Shown: positions 1 through 9,680, numbered from the stretch's first letter. The stretch is 64,000 nucleotides of DNA from a bacterium (GCA_029559475.1 JAKQBN010000055.1:105849-169848), one strand, 5' to 3'. Notes: generated by a model not told the origin, from the letters alone. Numbers and translations: made by a program.

Positions 1-1
1 A

Positions 2-544
2 TTTGAGGATTACAGGAGCAAATATTTAGACATCCGCGACGAAACGAAAGACCCTGATAAGGAATCTATCTTAAAAGACCTCGATTTTGAGGTCGAACTT
101 GTGCGCAGGGACGATATCAATGTGGATTATATCTTAAAGCTGTTAAAAGACCTCGACATGAACGATTCCGGATTTGTTAAAGACGTGGAATTTATCTTAA
201 AGACCATGGAAGGCTCGGACGAACTCCGCAGCAAGCGCGAACTGATCGAAAGGTTCATTAAGGAAAACCTGCCGGAATTAGGCACAGACGCGAATGTGGA
301 GGAAGAATTCGACAAATTTATCTCGGTCGAAAAGGAAAAAGAGATAGGGGAGATGATAAGATCAGAAAAGCTGAACAAAGAACTCGTTTACGCAGTGGTC
401 GAGGAATATGAATTTTCGAACAAATTCCAGCGCGATAAGATCAAATCGGCACTCGTCGGCAACCTTAAACTCTCGGAACGGAAAAGAAAGATCGAACAAT
501 TGGAAAACAGCATAGAAAGCATCGTGAATAAATATAAATGGTAG
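2..544 (+). CDS. hsdR: Type I restriction enzyme R subunit, C-terminal part (5' end outside window)
   Basis: The frame is open from the first bases of the window to a TAG at 542-544, so this is the end of a longer gene and the internal GTG at 101 is not its start. The visible 180 residues are charged and helical, matching the C-terminal helical region by which HsdR binds the HsdM/HsdS core. None of the nuclease or helicase motifs is visible because they lie upstream. The identification rests mainly on hsdM starting 7 bp downstream, plus the general look of the tail. In the complex the subunit translocates and cleaves unmethylated DNA. Confidence 0.75.
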   Translation, partial: FEDYRSKYLDIRDETKDPDKESILKDLDFEVELVRRDDINVDYILKLLKDLDMNDSGFVKDVEFILKTMEGSDELRSKRELIERFIKENLPELGTDANVEEEFDKFISVEKEKEIGEMIRSEKLNKELVYAVVEEYEFSNKFQRDKIKSALVGNLKLSERKRKIEQLENSIESIVNKYKW

Positions 545-551
545 GCAATAA

Positions 552-2099
552 ATGACAAAGCAGAAGCTCGAACGGAAATTATGGGACATAGCGGACACTT
601 TACGCGGAAATATGGGTGCGGATGAATTCAGGGACTATATTCTCGGCTTTATTTTTTATAAATTCTTATCGGAAAAGATCGAAAAATTCGTTTCAGATGA
701 GCTTAAATCGGACAAATTGAGCTTTGAAGAGGCTATGAAGGATAAAGAGCTTTCGCATGACTTAAAAGAGGAATGTATCGAAGATATGGGCTTTTTTATC
801 GAACCGGCAAACTTATTCAGCAGGATAGCGGAAAGGGCAAAGAACAGAGAGTTTATTATTGAAGATCTCGGCCGCGCTTTAAAATCGGTAGAGGAAGCCA
901 CCATCGGGCATAAGAGCGAGGAGGATTTCGCGGGGCTTTTTGAGGATGTTGATCTTACTTCGACAAAGCTCGGAAGAACGGTTGAACAGAAGAACAAGCT
1001 CATTTCGGAAGTTATCAAGCACATAGCGGAAGTTGATTTCAGGCTTGAGGATACGGAGGCGGATGTTCTCGGCGACGCTTATGAATATCTGATCTCACAG
1101 TTCGCGAGCGGAGCGGGAAAGAAAGCGGGAGAGTTCTATACGCCCCAGCAGGTATCAAAAATACTGGCAAAGATCGTCACTACGGGCAAGACAAGGCTAA
1201 AATCTGCTTATGACCCAACATGCGGCTCGGGATCTTTACTTTTGAGGGTATCGAAGGAATGTAAAGTATCGGACTTCTACGGGCAGGAATTAAACACCAC
1301 CACTTTCAACCTGGCGAGAATGAATATGATTCTCCATTCGGTCAAATACAACGATTTTCACATAACGCAGGGAGACACTTTAGAAGAACCGCACGACCTC
1401 GACAAACGCTTTGAGGCAGTGGTAGCCAATCCGCCATTCTCCGCGCACTGGGCGGCAAACCAGACCTTCTTATCGGACGAAAGATTCAGCCCGTACGGAA
1501 AACTCGCGCCCAAAACAAAGGCGGACTTCGCATTCGTTCAGCACATGCTCTATCAGCTTGACGAAAACGGAACAATGGCAATAGTCTTACCTCACGGAGT
1601 ACTATTCAGAGGAGCAGCGGAAGGCGAGATCAGAAAATACATCATAGAGGAAAAAAACTGGCTCGATGCCGTCATCGGACTACCCGCGAACATCTTTTAC
1701 GGAACATCAATACCCACAGTCATACTAGTATTCAAAAAATGCAGAACAGAATCCGACAGCATACACTTCATAGATGCAAGCCGGTCTTACGAAAAAGCCA
1801 AAAATCAGAACAATTTACGCGATGAAGATGTCGAAAAGATCATAAGCACATACAGGAACAGAACTCAGGAAGAAAAATACTCGCACTCAGCCTCAATAGA
1901 ACAGATCAGGCAGAACGACTACAACCTAAACATTCCCAGATATGTCGATACATTCGAAGAGGAAGACGAAATTGACCTCGATAAGATCGCGCAGGAACTC
2001 AAAAACATCGAAGCTGACATAAAACTCACAGACAAAAAGATCATCGCGCAGTGCAAAGAACTCGGAATCACCCCGCCCGTGTTTGGAGGAGAAAAATGA
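552..2099 (+). CDS. hsdM: Type I restriction-modification DNA adenine methyltransferase (M subunit)
   Basis: This 515-residue protein transfers a methyl group from SAM to adenine N6 at the sequence chosen by HsdS. An HsdM N-terminal helical domain covers about residues 1-150. The SAM-binding motif I, DPTCGSGSLLL, is near residue 220 and the catalytic motif IV, NPPF, near residue 293. The C-terminus is a coiled, charged tail. The length is normal for the family and both key motifs are intact, so the methylase should be active. It lies 7 bp after hsdR, and its TGA overlaps the ATG of the next gene (ATGA), which points to a translationally coupled operon. Confidence 0.95.
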   Translation: MTKQKLERKLWDIADTLRGNMGADEFRDYILGFIFYKFLSEKIEKFVSDELKSDKLSFEEAMKDKELSHDLKEECIEDMGFFIEPANLFSRIAERAKNREFIIEDLGRALKSVEEATIGHKSEEDFAGLFEDVDLTSTKLGRTVEQKNKLISEVIKHIAEVDFRLEDTEADVLGDAYEYLISQFASGAGKKAGEFYTPQQVSKILAKIVTTGKTRLKSAYDPTCGSGSLLLRVSKECKVSDFYGQELNTTTFNLARMNMILHSVKYNDFHITQGDTLEEPHDLDKRFEAVVANPPFSAHWAANQTFLSDERFSPYGKLAPKTKADFAFVQHMLYQLDENGTMAIVLPHGVLFRGAAEGEIRKYIIEEKNWLDAVIGLPANIFYGTSIPTVILVFKKCRTESDSIHFIDASRSYEKAKNQNNLRDEDVEKIISTYRNRTQEEKYSHSASIEQIRQNDYNLNIPRYVDTFEEEDEIDLDKIAQELKNIEADIKLTDKKIIAQCKELGITPPVFGGEK

Positions 2100-3217
2100 A
2101 ATATGATAAACTTATAGAAATACTTGAGACAACTCATTCAGATATGCAGTATCAGGCTTTCAGATCCGTTGATATTGCGTTAATTATCCGTAACTGGCTG
2201 TTCGGATTTTATCTGGTCGAATATGAGCAGAACGGTGAAGACAGGGCTGAATACGGCGCAAGGCTGATTGAAAATATCTCCCAAGATTTAAGAAACAAAG
2301 GTGTCAAAGGCGTTTCACCCACAAATCTGAAAAAGGACAGAGAGTTTTATATTGAGTATAAACAAATTCGACAGACAGTGTCCGTCGAATCTTTGGTTCA
2401 GCCTCAAAAAAAAGCAACCTCAGGCACAAATATCCAAATTCGACAGTCAGTGACCGTCGAATTGGCAAAACAATTCAAATTAAGCTGGACGCATTATGTT
2501 AGTCTGTTGACCATTGACGATATAAATGAAAGAAAATTCTACGAGATAGAATCGATAAACAATTCGTGGGGCGTAAGAGAACTCAAAAGACAGATCGCTT
2601 CTTCGTTGTATCAGCGGCTTTCAGTCAGTAAGAATAAGGCTAAATTGAAACAGCTGTCTCAAAAAGGTCAGATCATTGAAAAACCTGAAGATTTCATAAA
2701 AGATCCGTTTATACTTGAATTTGCCGGAATAAAAGAAAAGAGCCGGTACTCAGAATATGATCTTGAAACAGCGCTTATAAACAAACTGGAAATGTTCCTT
2801 TTAGAGCTTGGCAAAGGCTTTTTATTCGAGGCAAGACAGAAAAGATTCACATTTGACGATGACCATTATTATGTTGATCTCGTATTTTACAACAGACTGC
2901 TTAAATGTTATGTTCTGATTGATCTCAAGCGCGATAAACTTACGCATCAGGATCTCGGTCAGATGCAGATGTATGTGAACTATTTTGACAGATATGTTAA
3001 GCTTAAAGATGAAAATCCGACAGTCGGGATCGTATTGTGCCACAGGAAAAATGACGCTTTAGTAGAACTCACACTCCCTGAAAATTCTAATATATTCGCT
3101 TCAAAATACAAATTATATTTACCGACAAAGGAAGAATTAAAACGGCAGCTTGTAAAAGAAATAGGTATGGTCAAAGAAGAAATGGCACTTTACGGAACTC
3201 AGCGGAAAGGAGAATAA
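2096..3217 (+). CDS. DUF1016/YhcG-family PDDEXK nuclease-like protein
   Basis: The ATG at 2096 overlaps the hsdM stop and has a GGAGGA ribosome site just upstream. The longer frame from 2051 would add 15 implausible residues. The N-terminal DUF1016 domain (about residues 1-170, containing NNSWGVRELKRQI) is followed by a PDDEXK-type domain (about residues 225-350). In that domain the D of YYVDLVF and the D and K of LIDLKRDK are the expected metal ligands and catalytic lysine. YhcG-type proteins recur in type I R-M loci, but their role is not firmly established. An accessory nuclease is an inference. The linker near residues 90-120 holds a duplicated RQxVxVE segment, encoded by two palindromes described separately. 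Confidence 0.85.
   Translation: MKYDKLIEILETTHSDMQYQAFRSVDIALIIRNWLFGFYLVEYEQNGEDRAEYGARLIENISQDLRNKGVKGVSPTNLKKDREFYIEYKQIRQTVSVESLVQPQKKATSGTNIQIRQSVTVELAKQFKLSWTHYVSLLTIDDINERKFYEIESINNSWGVRELKRQIASSLYQRLSVSKNKAKLKQLSQKGQIIEKPEDFIKDPFILEFAGIKEKSRYSEYDLETALINKLEMFLLELGKGFLFEARQKRFTFDDDHYYVDLVFYNRLLKCYVLIDLKRDKLTHQDLGQMQMYVNYFDRYVKLKDENPTVGIVLCHRKNDALVELTLPENSNIFASKYKLYLPTKEELKRQLVKEIGMVKEEMALYGTQRKGE
2366..2390. repeat. Imperfect 25-bp palindrome inside the yhcG-type gene, copy 1
   Basis: The arms ATTCGAC and GTCGAAT flank a centre that is also nearly symmetric (GACA/TGTC). It encodes RQTVSVE. A second copy lies 72 bp downstream. Confidence 0.6.
2438..2462. repeat. Imperfect 25-bp palindrome inside the yhcG-type gene, copy 2
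   Basis: The same ATTCGAC...GTCGAAT arms as copy 1, here around GTCA/TGAC, encode RQSVTVE. The pairing extends one more base pair on each side. The paired centre bases have changed together between the copies (GACA/TGTC versus GTCA/TGAC), so symmetry is kept although the sequence differs. Confidence 0.6.
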
Positions 3218-4069
3218 ATGAAATCAGATTTTCAGAAATACTTGAACAAACAGAACAGCGGAGCATTAAACGACTTTGACGGACTTTCACCCGACACAAT
3301 GCACAACATTCTGTATTCATCCTTCCAGAAAAACGGCCTGATCCGGATTAACGCGGACATATCGGCTGAAGCTATAAATCAGGTGCCTGTCTTCAAGCTC
3401 GTCAAACATTTTATGCGGATACTTGAGCGTGAAAAACAGATAAAGCTCACACAGGCCGAATACCTGCCTCCAAAGTATGTGAAGGAACTTTACGAAAGCA
3501 CCGTACTCAAAGATGACGCGGTTGAAAGTGGAATAGTAAAGCTTACAGGCGAAAAAGATGTCATTATCATATTTGTTGCCCGCATTCTGGCCAAGTTATG
3601 CGGATATACAAAATTGAGGAACAATGTTATAACTATAACAAAAGCAGGCGAACAGGCACTAACCGACGATCGGGAGCTATATTTCGGGTTAATGGACGCT
3701 CTCATATCTAAATTCAACTGGGGATTTGAATCCGTCAGACAGGACGACGGTTTCATCCAAAGGTCAGTCGGCTACACTTTATACCTTCTCAAAAAGTACG
3801 GGAACGAATACAGGGAATCAAGATATTACTACAACAAGTTCTTTAAAGCTTTCCCCGCCTCAATGAACGCGTTCGATTTCGATCCCGATCCAAAATATAA
3901 GACCATGTCTCACTGGTGGGCTTACCGTAACAGAATATTCAGAACATACCTGACATACATGGGCGCGGTCGAATACGAGATCATCTATAATAAAGAGGAA
4001 CACACCGAGACCGATCAGGTCAGAAAAACAAAATTGTTCGATGAAATATTCACAATAAACATAAAATAA
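3218..4069 (+). CDS. Conserved-looking protein of unknown function in the type I R-M operon
   Basis: This 283-residue soluble protein starts on the base after the yhcG stop, with GGAG upstream, and sits 11 bp before hsdS. I do not recognise a named family. It looks helical and two-part. Residues about 50-150 (hydrophobic core FKLVKHFMRIL, then LPPKYVKELY and a segment ending ITITKAGEQAL) read like a winged-helix region. Residues about 155-265 are rich in aromatics (ESRYYYNKFFKAF, MSHWWAYRNRIFRTYL). There is no signal peptide or membrane segment. Its place between hsdM and hsdS suggests a restriction-linked or phage-defence role, which is inference. Confidence 0.6.
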   Translation: MKSDFQKYLNKQNSGALNDFDGLSPDTMHNILYSSFQKNGLIRINADISAEAINQVPVFKLVKHFMRILEREKQIKLTQAEYLPPKYVKELYESTVLKDDAVESGIVKLTGEKDVIIIFVARILAKLCGYTKLRNNVITITKAGEQALTDDRELYFGLMDALISKFNWGFESVRQDDGFIQRSVGYTLYLLKKYGNEYRESRYYYNKFFKAFPASMNAFDFDPDPKYKTMSHWWAYRNRIFRTYLTYMGAVEYEIIYNKEEHTETDQVRKTKLFDEIFTINIK

Positions 4070-4080
4070 GAACAGAAATA

Positions 4081-5178
4081 ATGAAAAGCCATTCAGATAA
4101 AAACACAAAACAACCAAAACTCCGCTTCCCCGGTTTCACAGAAGAGTGGCAGGAAAAAAGACTGGGGGAAATTGGGAAAATAACTACGGGTAGCACTCCG
4201 AGCACTTTCGTAGAAAAATACTATAACGGGGAATACCTATTCGTATCTCCTTTCGATATTAGTGATAAGAAATATATTTTTACTACACAAAAAACGCTTA
4301 CTGAAGAGGGATTTAAGAAAACAAGAAATATCAAAAAATGCAGTGTATTATTTGTTTGTATAGGTTCGACAATAGGAAAAATTGCCGTAGCGGGTACGGA
4401 TTTAGCGACAAATCAACAAATCAATGCAATAACATGCGAGCATGAAGCCCAGAACGAATTTGTTTATTACTCGTTATTGAAGAAAGCAGATCAAATAAAA
4501 CTCATGGCTGGAGAGCAAGCCGTTCCGATAATAAATAAATCAAACTTTGAAACTGTTAAGTTACCAATGACTTCACCAGCAGAACAAAAGAAGATCTCAG
4601 AATTCCTTTCCGACATAGACACAAAGATCGAAAAACTCACCCGCAAAAAAGAACTCACCGAGCAGTACAAAAAAGGAGCAATGCAAAAAATCTTCTCGCA
4701 GAAAATCCGCTTCAAAGATGATAACGGAAAAAATTATCCTGACTGGCAAGAAAAGAGGCTGGGTGAGGTGGCTACGATAAAAAGAGGAGCAAGCTCTCAA
4801 TATTTAAAATATGTTAATAATTCTTCTGAAGGTGTAAGGCTGATTAGAATCACTGATTTCTTAGAAAGTGAACCAGTATTTATCAAGGAGAGTCTAGAAT
4901 TAGATAGGTTCAAACTAAAAAAAGATGATATCCTTATTGCAGGTACTGGAGCAACAGCAGGTATTACTTTCAAAGTACCAGATAAATTTATCGGTATGGT
5001 TTATAGCTATAACGTTCCTCAGATCACTCCTGTTTCATGTGATCCTAATTATTTAATTCAATTTCTCAAGTCCGATTCGATCTCTAAACAACAAGAAGGT
5101 TTATTTACAGGTAATGCACAGCATTTTTTAGACATAAAGGCAATTTCAAACTTGAAATTACCTTTACAATGTGCATAA
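4081..5178 (+). pseudogene. hsdS: Type I restriction specificity subunit, 5' part, interrupted by IS21
   Basis: HsdS recognises the target DNA through two target-recognition domains (TRDs). TRD1 begins at WQEKRLGEIGKITTG (about residue 20). The central conserved helix is AEQKKISEFLSDIDTKIE (about residues 165-185). TRD2 begins with the matching WQEKRLGEVATIKRG (about residue 222). The gene stops right after LKLPLQ, exactly where the second conserved helix should start. The last codons (Cys, Ala, stop) come from the IS21 left end, which begins at 5170. The missing 42 residues are found at 63736-63864 on the minus strand. Joined, they give a 405-residue protein of normal length. As it stands the subunit lacks its distal spacer helix and is probably inactive. 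Confidence 0.93.
5165..5169. repeat. Target-site duplication (tacaa), hsdS 5' side
   Basis: This is the 5-bp sequence next to the IS21 left end. The same 5 bp, in the matching orientation, abuts the right end of the second IS copy at 63865-63869. The uninterrupted hsdS codons read tta-caa-tgc across this point. Confidence 0.85.
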
Positions 5179-5297
5179 TTCTTGCGAAAGTGACCAGTCA
5201 ATTCCTGTCAAAGTGTTACAGATAATCTGATATAAAATAAAAGTTTTCCACTTCAAGAACTCCTATTATATTCGCTCCGAACAAAAGAGGAGCGGAT

Positions 5298-6929
5298 ATG
5301 TCAAACAGGAGGCTTGATATGATAAATGTTCAACACCTGATACGGCAACTGGCTGAAGGCAAGTCGTATCGGGTAATAGGCACAAATCTGGCGATATCGC
5401 CGACAACTGTCAAGAAATATGCGAAGTATATCAGAAAGAACGGTCTTAATGTCGAAGAGCTTAAGGGAAAACCGCCATCCGAGCTGGAGACTATTATAGA
5501 CATAGCGGATCCTGCAGAAAGGCAACGAGCGGAAGAAGCTTTAACATGTATCAGGAAACATGAAAGTTCTTTGGTTGCAAGGCGGCTGACACGAAAAGAT
5601 GTCTATGAAAAATATAGAATAGATATAGAATCTCCTCTAAGCTACAGCCGTTTCTGCGTAAAAGTAGAAGATGAACTTAAGAAAAGCGGCGCAACAATGC
5701 ACTTTAATCACAAGCCAGGCGACAAGCTGTTCGTTGACTTTGCCGGAGACAAGCTGTGTTATTATGAAAAAGAGACAGGCGAGAAGATATCTGTTGAGGT
5801 CTTTGTGGCTGTTCTCGGACACAGTCAGAAGACCTTTGTCTTTGCGGTACATAGCCAGTGTAAAAACGATTTTATAGAGTCACTTAAGCGTGCGTTCGAA
5901 TACTACGGAGGTATACCATGCGCGATAGTACCGGACAATCTGAAATCAGGCGTAAATAAAGCAAGCTTATATGAACCTGAAATGAACAGGAGCTTCAAAC
6001 ACTTTTGTGAACATTACGGCTGTTTTGCTTATCCCGCAAGGCCGCGTTCTCCAAAAGACAAGAGCCTTGTCGAGAATGCCGTAGGCAGAATGTACAGAGA
6101 CATTTACACGCACATAAAAGCCTGTAAATACTACTCGATGGAAGAGTTGAATGCGGCTATACTTGAAAAGCTTGAAGAATCGAACAATAAACCGTTCCAG
6201 CGTCGTGATTACAGCAGAAATGATCTTTTTGAAAGTAATGAAAAGGACTGCCTTAAGCCGTTGCCTTCAAACGAATATGAGACAGTAGATTTTTACAGTG
6301 CCACAGTCAGGCGCGATTATCATATCTGGTTCAGGCCTGACAAGCACCAGTACAGCGTACCTTATGAATACATAGGCAAAACATTAAAAGTTATTTACAA
6401 TACAGATACCGTAGAGATATTTTACGGATACACAAGAATAGCCTTGCATAAGAGAAACAGATCAAGATACGGCTTTACCACAAACCCTGAACATATGCCG
6501 GCAAATCATAAATACATGGCTGATCTTACTCCTGAAAATCTGATGAAGAAAGCTGAAGAAATAGGCGTTTATACATCATCTGTAATCGAAAAAATACTCG
6601 GATCAGGCAACTATTATGATCAGAGAATAAGAAGCTCAAGAGGAGTACTGTCGCTTGCAAATAAGCTCGGAAAAGAAATTATGGAACAGTGCTGTAAACG
6701 GGCTTTATCATACGGTATTTATAATTACAGACAGCTAAGAAACATAGCGGATATGAAGCTGTATCTTGAAGAAGATATAACCGTAACCGGCGGGTATATA
6801 GACAACCATCAAAACAAGAGAGGTGTTGAATATTATTTTGCGACACTTTTACAGGAATCGTGTGACACTTTGACAAGAATCAGCTACAATAATACAGAAA
6901 TACAAACGAAAACGGAGGCGGAATGTTAA
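5298..6929 (+). CDS. istA: IS21-family transposase IstA
   Basis: This is the DDE transposase that cuts and joins the element's ends together with IstB. An N-terminal helix-turn-helix (about residues 12-45, SYRVIGTNLAISPTTVKKYA) precedes a catalytic rve-type core. In the core D of VDFAGD, D of PDNLKSGV and E of LVENAVG form the D-D-E set (about residues 150-265). The length of 543 residues is normal. The first ATG has GAGGAG upstream, and a second ATG seven codons later also has a good AGGAGG site, so the exact start is open. The last 30 or so residues are encoded by DNA that resembles the element's own right end. Confidence 0.95.
   Translation: MSNRRLDMINVQHLIRQLAEGKSYRVIGTNLAISPTTVKKYAKYIRKNGLNVEELKGKPPSELETIIDIADPAERQRAEEALTCIRKHESSLVARRLTRKDVYEKYRIDIESPLSYSRFCVKVEDELKKSGATMHFNHKPGDKLFVDFAGDKLCYYEKETGEKISVEVFVAVLGHSQKTFVFAVHSQCKNDFIESLKRAFEYYGGIPCAIVPDNLKSGVNKASLYEPEMNRSFKHFCEHYGCFAYPARPRSPKDKSLVENAVGRMYRDIYTHIKACKYYSMEELNAAILEKLEESNNKPFQRRDYSRNDLFESNEKDCLKPLPSNEYETVDFYSATVRRDYHIWFRPDKHQYSVPYEYIGKTLKVIYNTDTVEIFYGYTRIALHKRNRSRYGFTTNPEHMPANHKYMADLTPENLMKKAEEIGVYTSSVIEKILGSGNYYDQRIRSSRGVLSLANKLGKEIMEQCCKRALSYGIYNYRQLRNIADMKLYLEEDITVTGGYIDNHQNKRGVEYYFATLLQESCDTLTRISYNNTEIQTKTEAEC
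6841..6887 (+). repeat. Internal copy of the IS21 right-end sequence within istA
   Basis: About 46 bp here match the outer right end at 7704-7751 with only a few differences. Shared blocks are GACACTTT, ACAGGAATC and GACACTTTGACAAGAATC. The copy lies in frame and encodes the istA tail (CDTLTRIS). Confidence 0.75.
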
Positions 6930-7675
6930 ACGAAAATACATTGTCAAAAATGAAAGAGATGAACCTGACAGGAATGTATGATGCATTTAAGCTAACTCTT
7001 AGCCTGAATGACTATAAGAAAATGACTTGCGATCAGCTAGCGGCATCTCTTGTTGACGCAGAATACGATAACAGGCGAAACAAAAGACTTGCCCAAAGGT
7101 TAAGTACAGCTAAGTTGCGTTATCCGGCATCAGCTGAACAGGTTGACTTTAATGCGGATAGAAAGCTCGATAGAAACCTGTTCATGAGACTTACAGACTG
7201 CAACTACATCAGACAGGCTGAGAATGTTATAATCAGCGGTATGACGGGCACAGGTAAAAGCTATATAGCCTGCGCATTAGGACATCAGGCTTGTATAGCA
7301 GGATATAAAGTTATATATCACAACTTCAACAAACTCATGGCTAAGCTAGTAATGTCAAGAGGAGACAACTCGTATCTAAAGGAAATAAATAAGATAGCCG
7401 GCTACGATCTTTTAATCATAGATGACTTCGGCCTACAAACAATGGATCATGCCTCAAACATATCACTCCTTGAAATACTCGAAGACCGCTACGGCTCGAA
7501 ATCTACGGTCATAGCTTCTCAGATCCCGCCTGAAAACTGGTATGCTCTCTTCAATAGCTCAACTATAGCTGATGCCTGCTTAGACAGAATAATACATAAT
7601 GCGCATAAAATGGATATTACAGGGGAATCTATGAGAAAGAATAAAAAGGTTGCAGCGAAGAAAAAGAATGGTTAA
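6923..7675 (+). CDS. istB: IS21-family ATP-binding helper protein IstB
   Basis: IstB is an AAA+ ATPase that bends target DNA and activates IstA. Walker A is GMTGTGKSY (about residue 106) and Walker B is LLIIDDFG (about residue 163). The N-terminal segment before them matches the IstB N-terminal domain. At 250 residues it is of normal length. It overlaps the end of istA by 7 bp, so translation is probably coupled. The lysine-rich tail (RKNKKVAAKKKNG) lies 76 bp from the element's end. Confidence 0.95.
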   Translation: MLNENTLSKMKEMNLTGMYDAFKLTLSLNDYKKMTCDQLAASLVDAEYDNRRNKRLAQRLSTAKLRYPASAEQVDFNADRKLDRNLFMRLTDCNYIRQAENVIISGMTGTGKSYIACALGHQACIAGYKVIYHNFNKLMAKLVMSRGDNSYLKEINKIAGYDLLIIDDFGLQTMDHASNISLLEILEDRYGSKSTVIASQIPPENWYALFNSSTIADACLDRIIHNAHKMDITGESMRKNKKVAAKKKNG

Positions 7676-7751
7676 ATTTTAACGGGTTCAGGAGGTGGAA
7701 ACTGTGACACTTTAAACAGGAATCAGTGGGACACTTTGACAAGAATCTACA

Positions 7752-9505
7752 CCTGTATAATTCTGGCTGGTTTGAGAAGTGCTAACATTTGAGTAGGATC
7801 GCTGGCTTGGGCTAAAAGTATAACTCGATTTACTCGGAGTTATAACTCCTGTCCAGATATCTGTTGGAACAGATAATGAATAATCACCGTTTGAATCTGT
7901 TGTTGTTGATACTATTCCATTGGTTCCTGATAACGTTACACCGCTTATTGTTGCGCCTGAGCTGTTTGTGATCCTGCCTGAAATTACATTTGATGATTCA
8001 CTAAAATTTAATTTAAAAGAATACGGAAAAGCGAATGTGTTTGCTGTGGCAGTTCCTATGATTTTTAAATAAATGTCACTGTTGTATAACAAAGAATATG
8101 AGAACTGAATGTTAGTGCTAAATGTACCGAATTTAACTTGAACTAGGCTGCCATTATTATTCTCATATAAATAGTACGTATTCACACCTGAAGCGTTTGG
8201 ATAAAGATTGACGGTGACACTACCTGGTTTGTTATTGATATATCTATACATATCTTGATCTGATGAACCGCCTCCTGATTGAATAGTTACTGATCCATTA
8301 TATTCTATATTGTTGCTTATCGTATATGCCAATTCTTTAGTTGATGGTTCATCCATTCCTCGGATTAAATGACGGTAAGCGTCACATTCATCATTATGCT
8401 CTAAATTTACATTTAAAGTGTCAGATATATTCAAAGGTACAATATTACCAGTTTCATTTCTTAAATACTGGCGACTATATAAAACACAGCCATCACCAGG
8501 ATCTTGAGGAATTGGATTCAACCAGTTCGCTGGGTTCTCACCATCATGTGAATTAGAAGCTATCCAAGTATACCGAATATTTGGTGGTAATGGCATATTA
8601 GTATTATAACTAAACGAAGCACTACTTAAGTTGAGACCGACAATGTTCGAATTAATAGCACTATCGCAGTTGATGTCCCTATTAAAATAATCATCCAATG
8701 AACTAGACCATTCTTTACCACCAAATAGATAAATTCCGTCTGCGCCAGCATCAAAAGAATATTTCAAATCTCGCATAGCTTCAGAATGTATATTTGGTGG
8801 TGTTTCAGATTTCTGATCGTAATACTTTGTATTAGAAGGATCGAATCCTGAGTTTGATCCAAGATGAGGTGTCCCTATAGTAACTACTCGTGCAACTTTG
8901 TGTCCGTTTATGTTATCAGAAGGATTTACCCACCACTTATGATTAGTGCTTGTTGTACCGTCTATTGTTCTTTGGAGATATTCTCTTATAGCAAGGCCAC
9001 CCATAGAATGCCCAACTAGTATTACTTTCTCCGAGTTCGTAAAATCGATTACTTCAGTTATCATTTTACTTAACGCATATCCCTGCTTAAAAATCGCCGA
9101 TTCATTGCTATGGTCAAACTGATCATTCCACCACCCATCTGCTGCCTTTATTCTTTCTTCTTTGAAATTGATCGCAAAAATATAAGAATCTGGATCCCAA
9201 TCATACAAACTATAATTAAATCTTCGTGGTCCAAGTATTATTGTTTTATCACCATATACTGTATCAGACCATTTGACATCGTTTTCGAGCACAGAAGTAT
9301 CGTTAGCATTATCGAAATTTAGTATAACATCATATGAATTTATGTTTCCCCAATCGTAATTACCACTATTCAAATAATTCATCGTTTCTTGAAATGACTC
9401 ATCGCTACCGACTAGTCCGTGAACGAAAATAATAGGATATGGAGGTTTTGCTCCATAAATTAATGTTGTTAACACGATAATGAGAATCAACAATATTTTC
9501 TTCAT
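7752..9505 (-). pseudogene. Secreted alpha/beta-hydrolase (lipase-like), C-terminus cut off by IS21
   Basis: A signal peptide (MKKILLILIIVLTTLIYG) leads into a lipase core. PIIFVHGLVG carries the oxyanion region, VGHSMGG (about residue 166) the serine nucleophile elbow, and VTIGTPHLGS follows as in PGAP1-like and triacylglycerol lipases. After about residue 380 comes a beta-rich region, then a carboxypeptidase-regulatory-like domain (SGRITNSSGATISGV...). The authentic sequence ends at QNYTG. The last residues before the stop at 7712 are read from IS21, whose right end is at 7751. The reading frame therefore continues 40 bp into the IS, and the true C-terminus is not in the window. The enzyme core is intact, so a shortened protein could still be made. 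Esterase or lipase activity is inferred from the motifs. Confidence 0.85.
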
Positions 9506-9680
9506 TTTCCCCTCTCCTTACTCTTGTATTTAATTTTTTTAATTTTTGATATATCAATGTTATAAAAAACTTGTGCTTATAATCCGTACTTCTTCTATAC
9601 ATTTCTTACTTTCTCAAACTTATAATAATTTAATTTAACATTTCTCAGTTATCTGTTTCAACTGTTTCCGTATTATTTTT

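Larger units (their letters stand above)
5170..7751 (+). mobile_element. IS21-family insertion sequence, complete copy (2582 bp)
   Basis: The element begins TGTGCATAATTCTTGCG and ends with the inversely related CAAGAATCTACA. The outer CAAAGTGT-type repeats recur inside each end, as is usual for the multiple transposase-binding sites of IS21 ends. It carries istA and istB, overlapping by 7 bp. The left end interrupts hsdS and the right end interrupts a lipase gene, so its two flanks belong to two different insertion sites. The 131 bp of the second copy visible at the window end are identical to the last 131 bp here. Confidence 0.95.

Noticed and set aside
2051-2095. An earlier start for the yhcG-type gene
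   Set aside because: It lies inside hsdM and adds 15 residues (MQRTRNHPARVWRRK) with no ribosome site. The ATG at 2096 has GGAGGA and a standard ATGA overlap.
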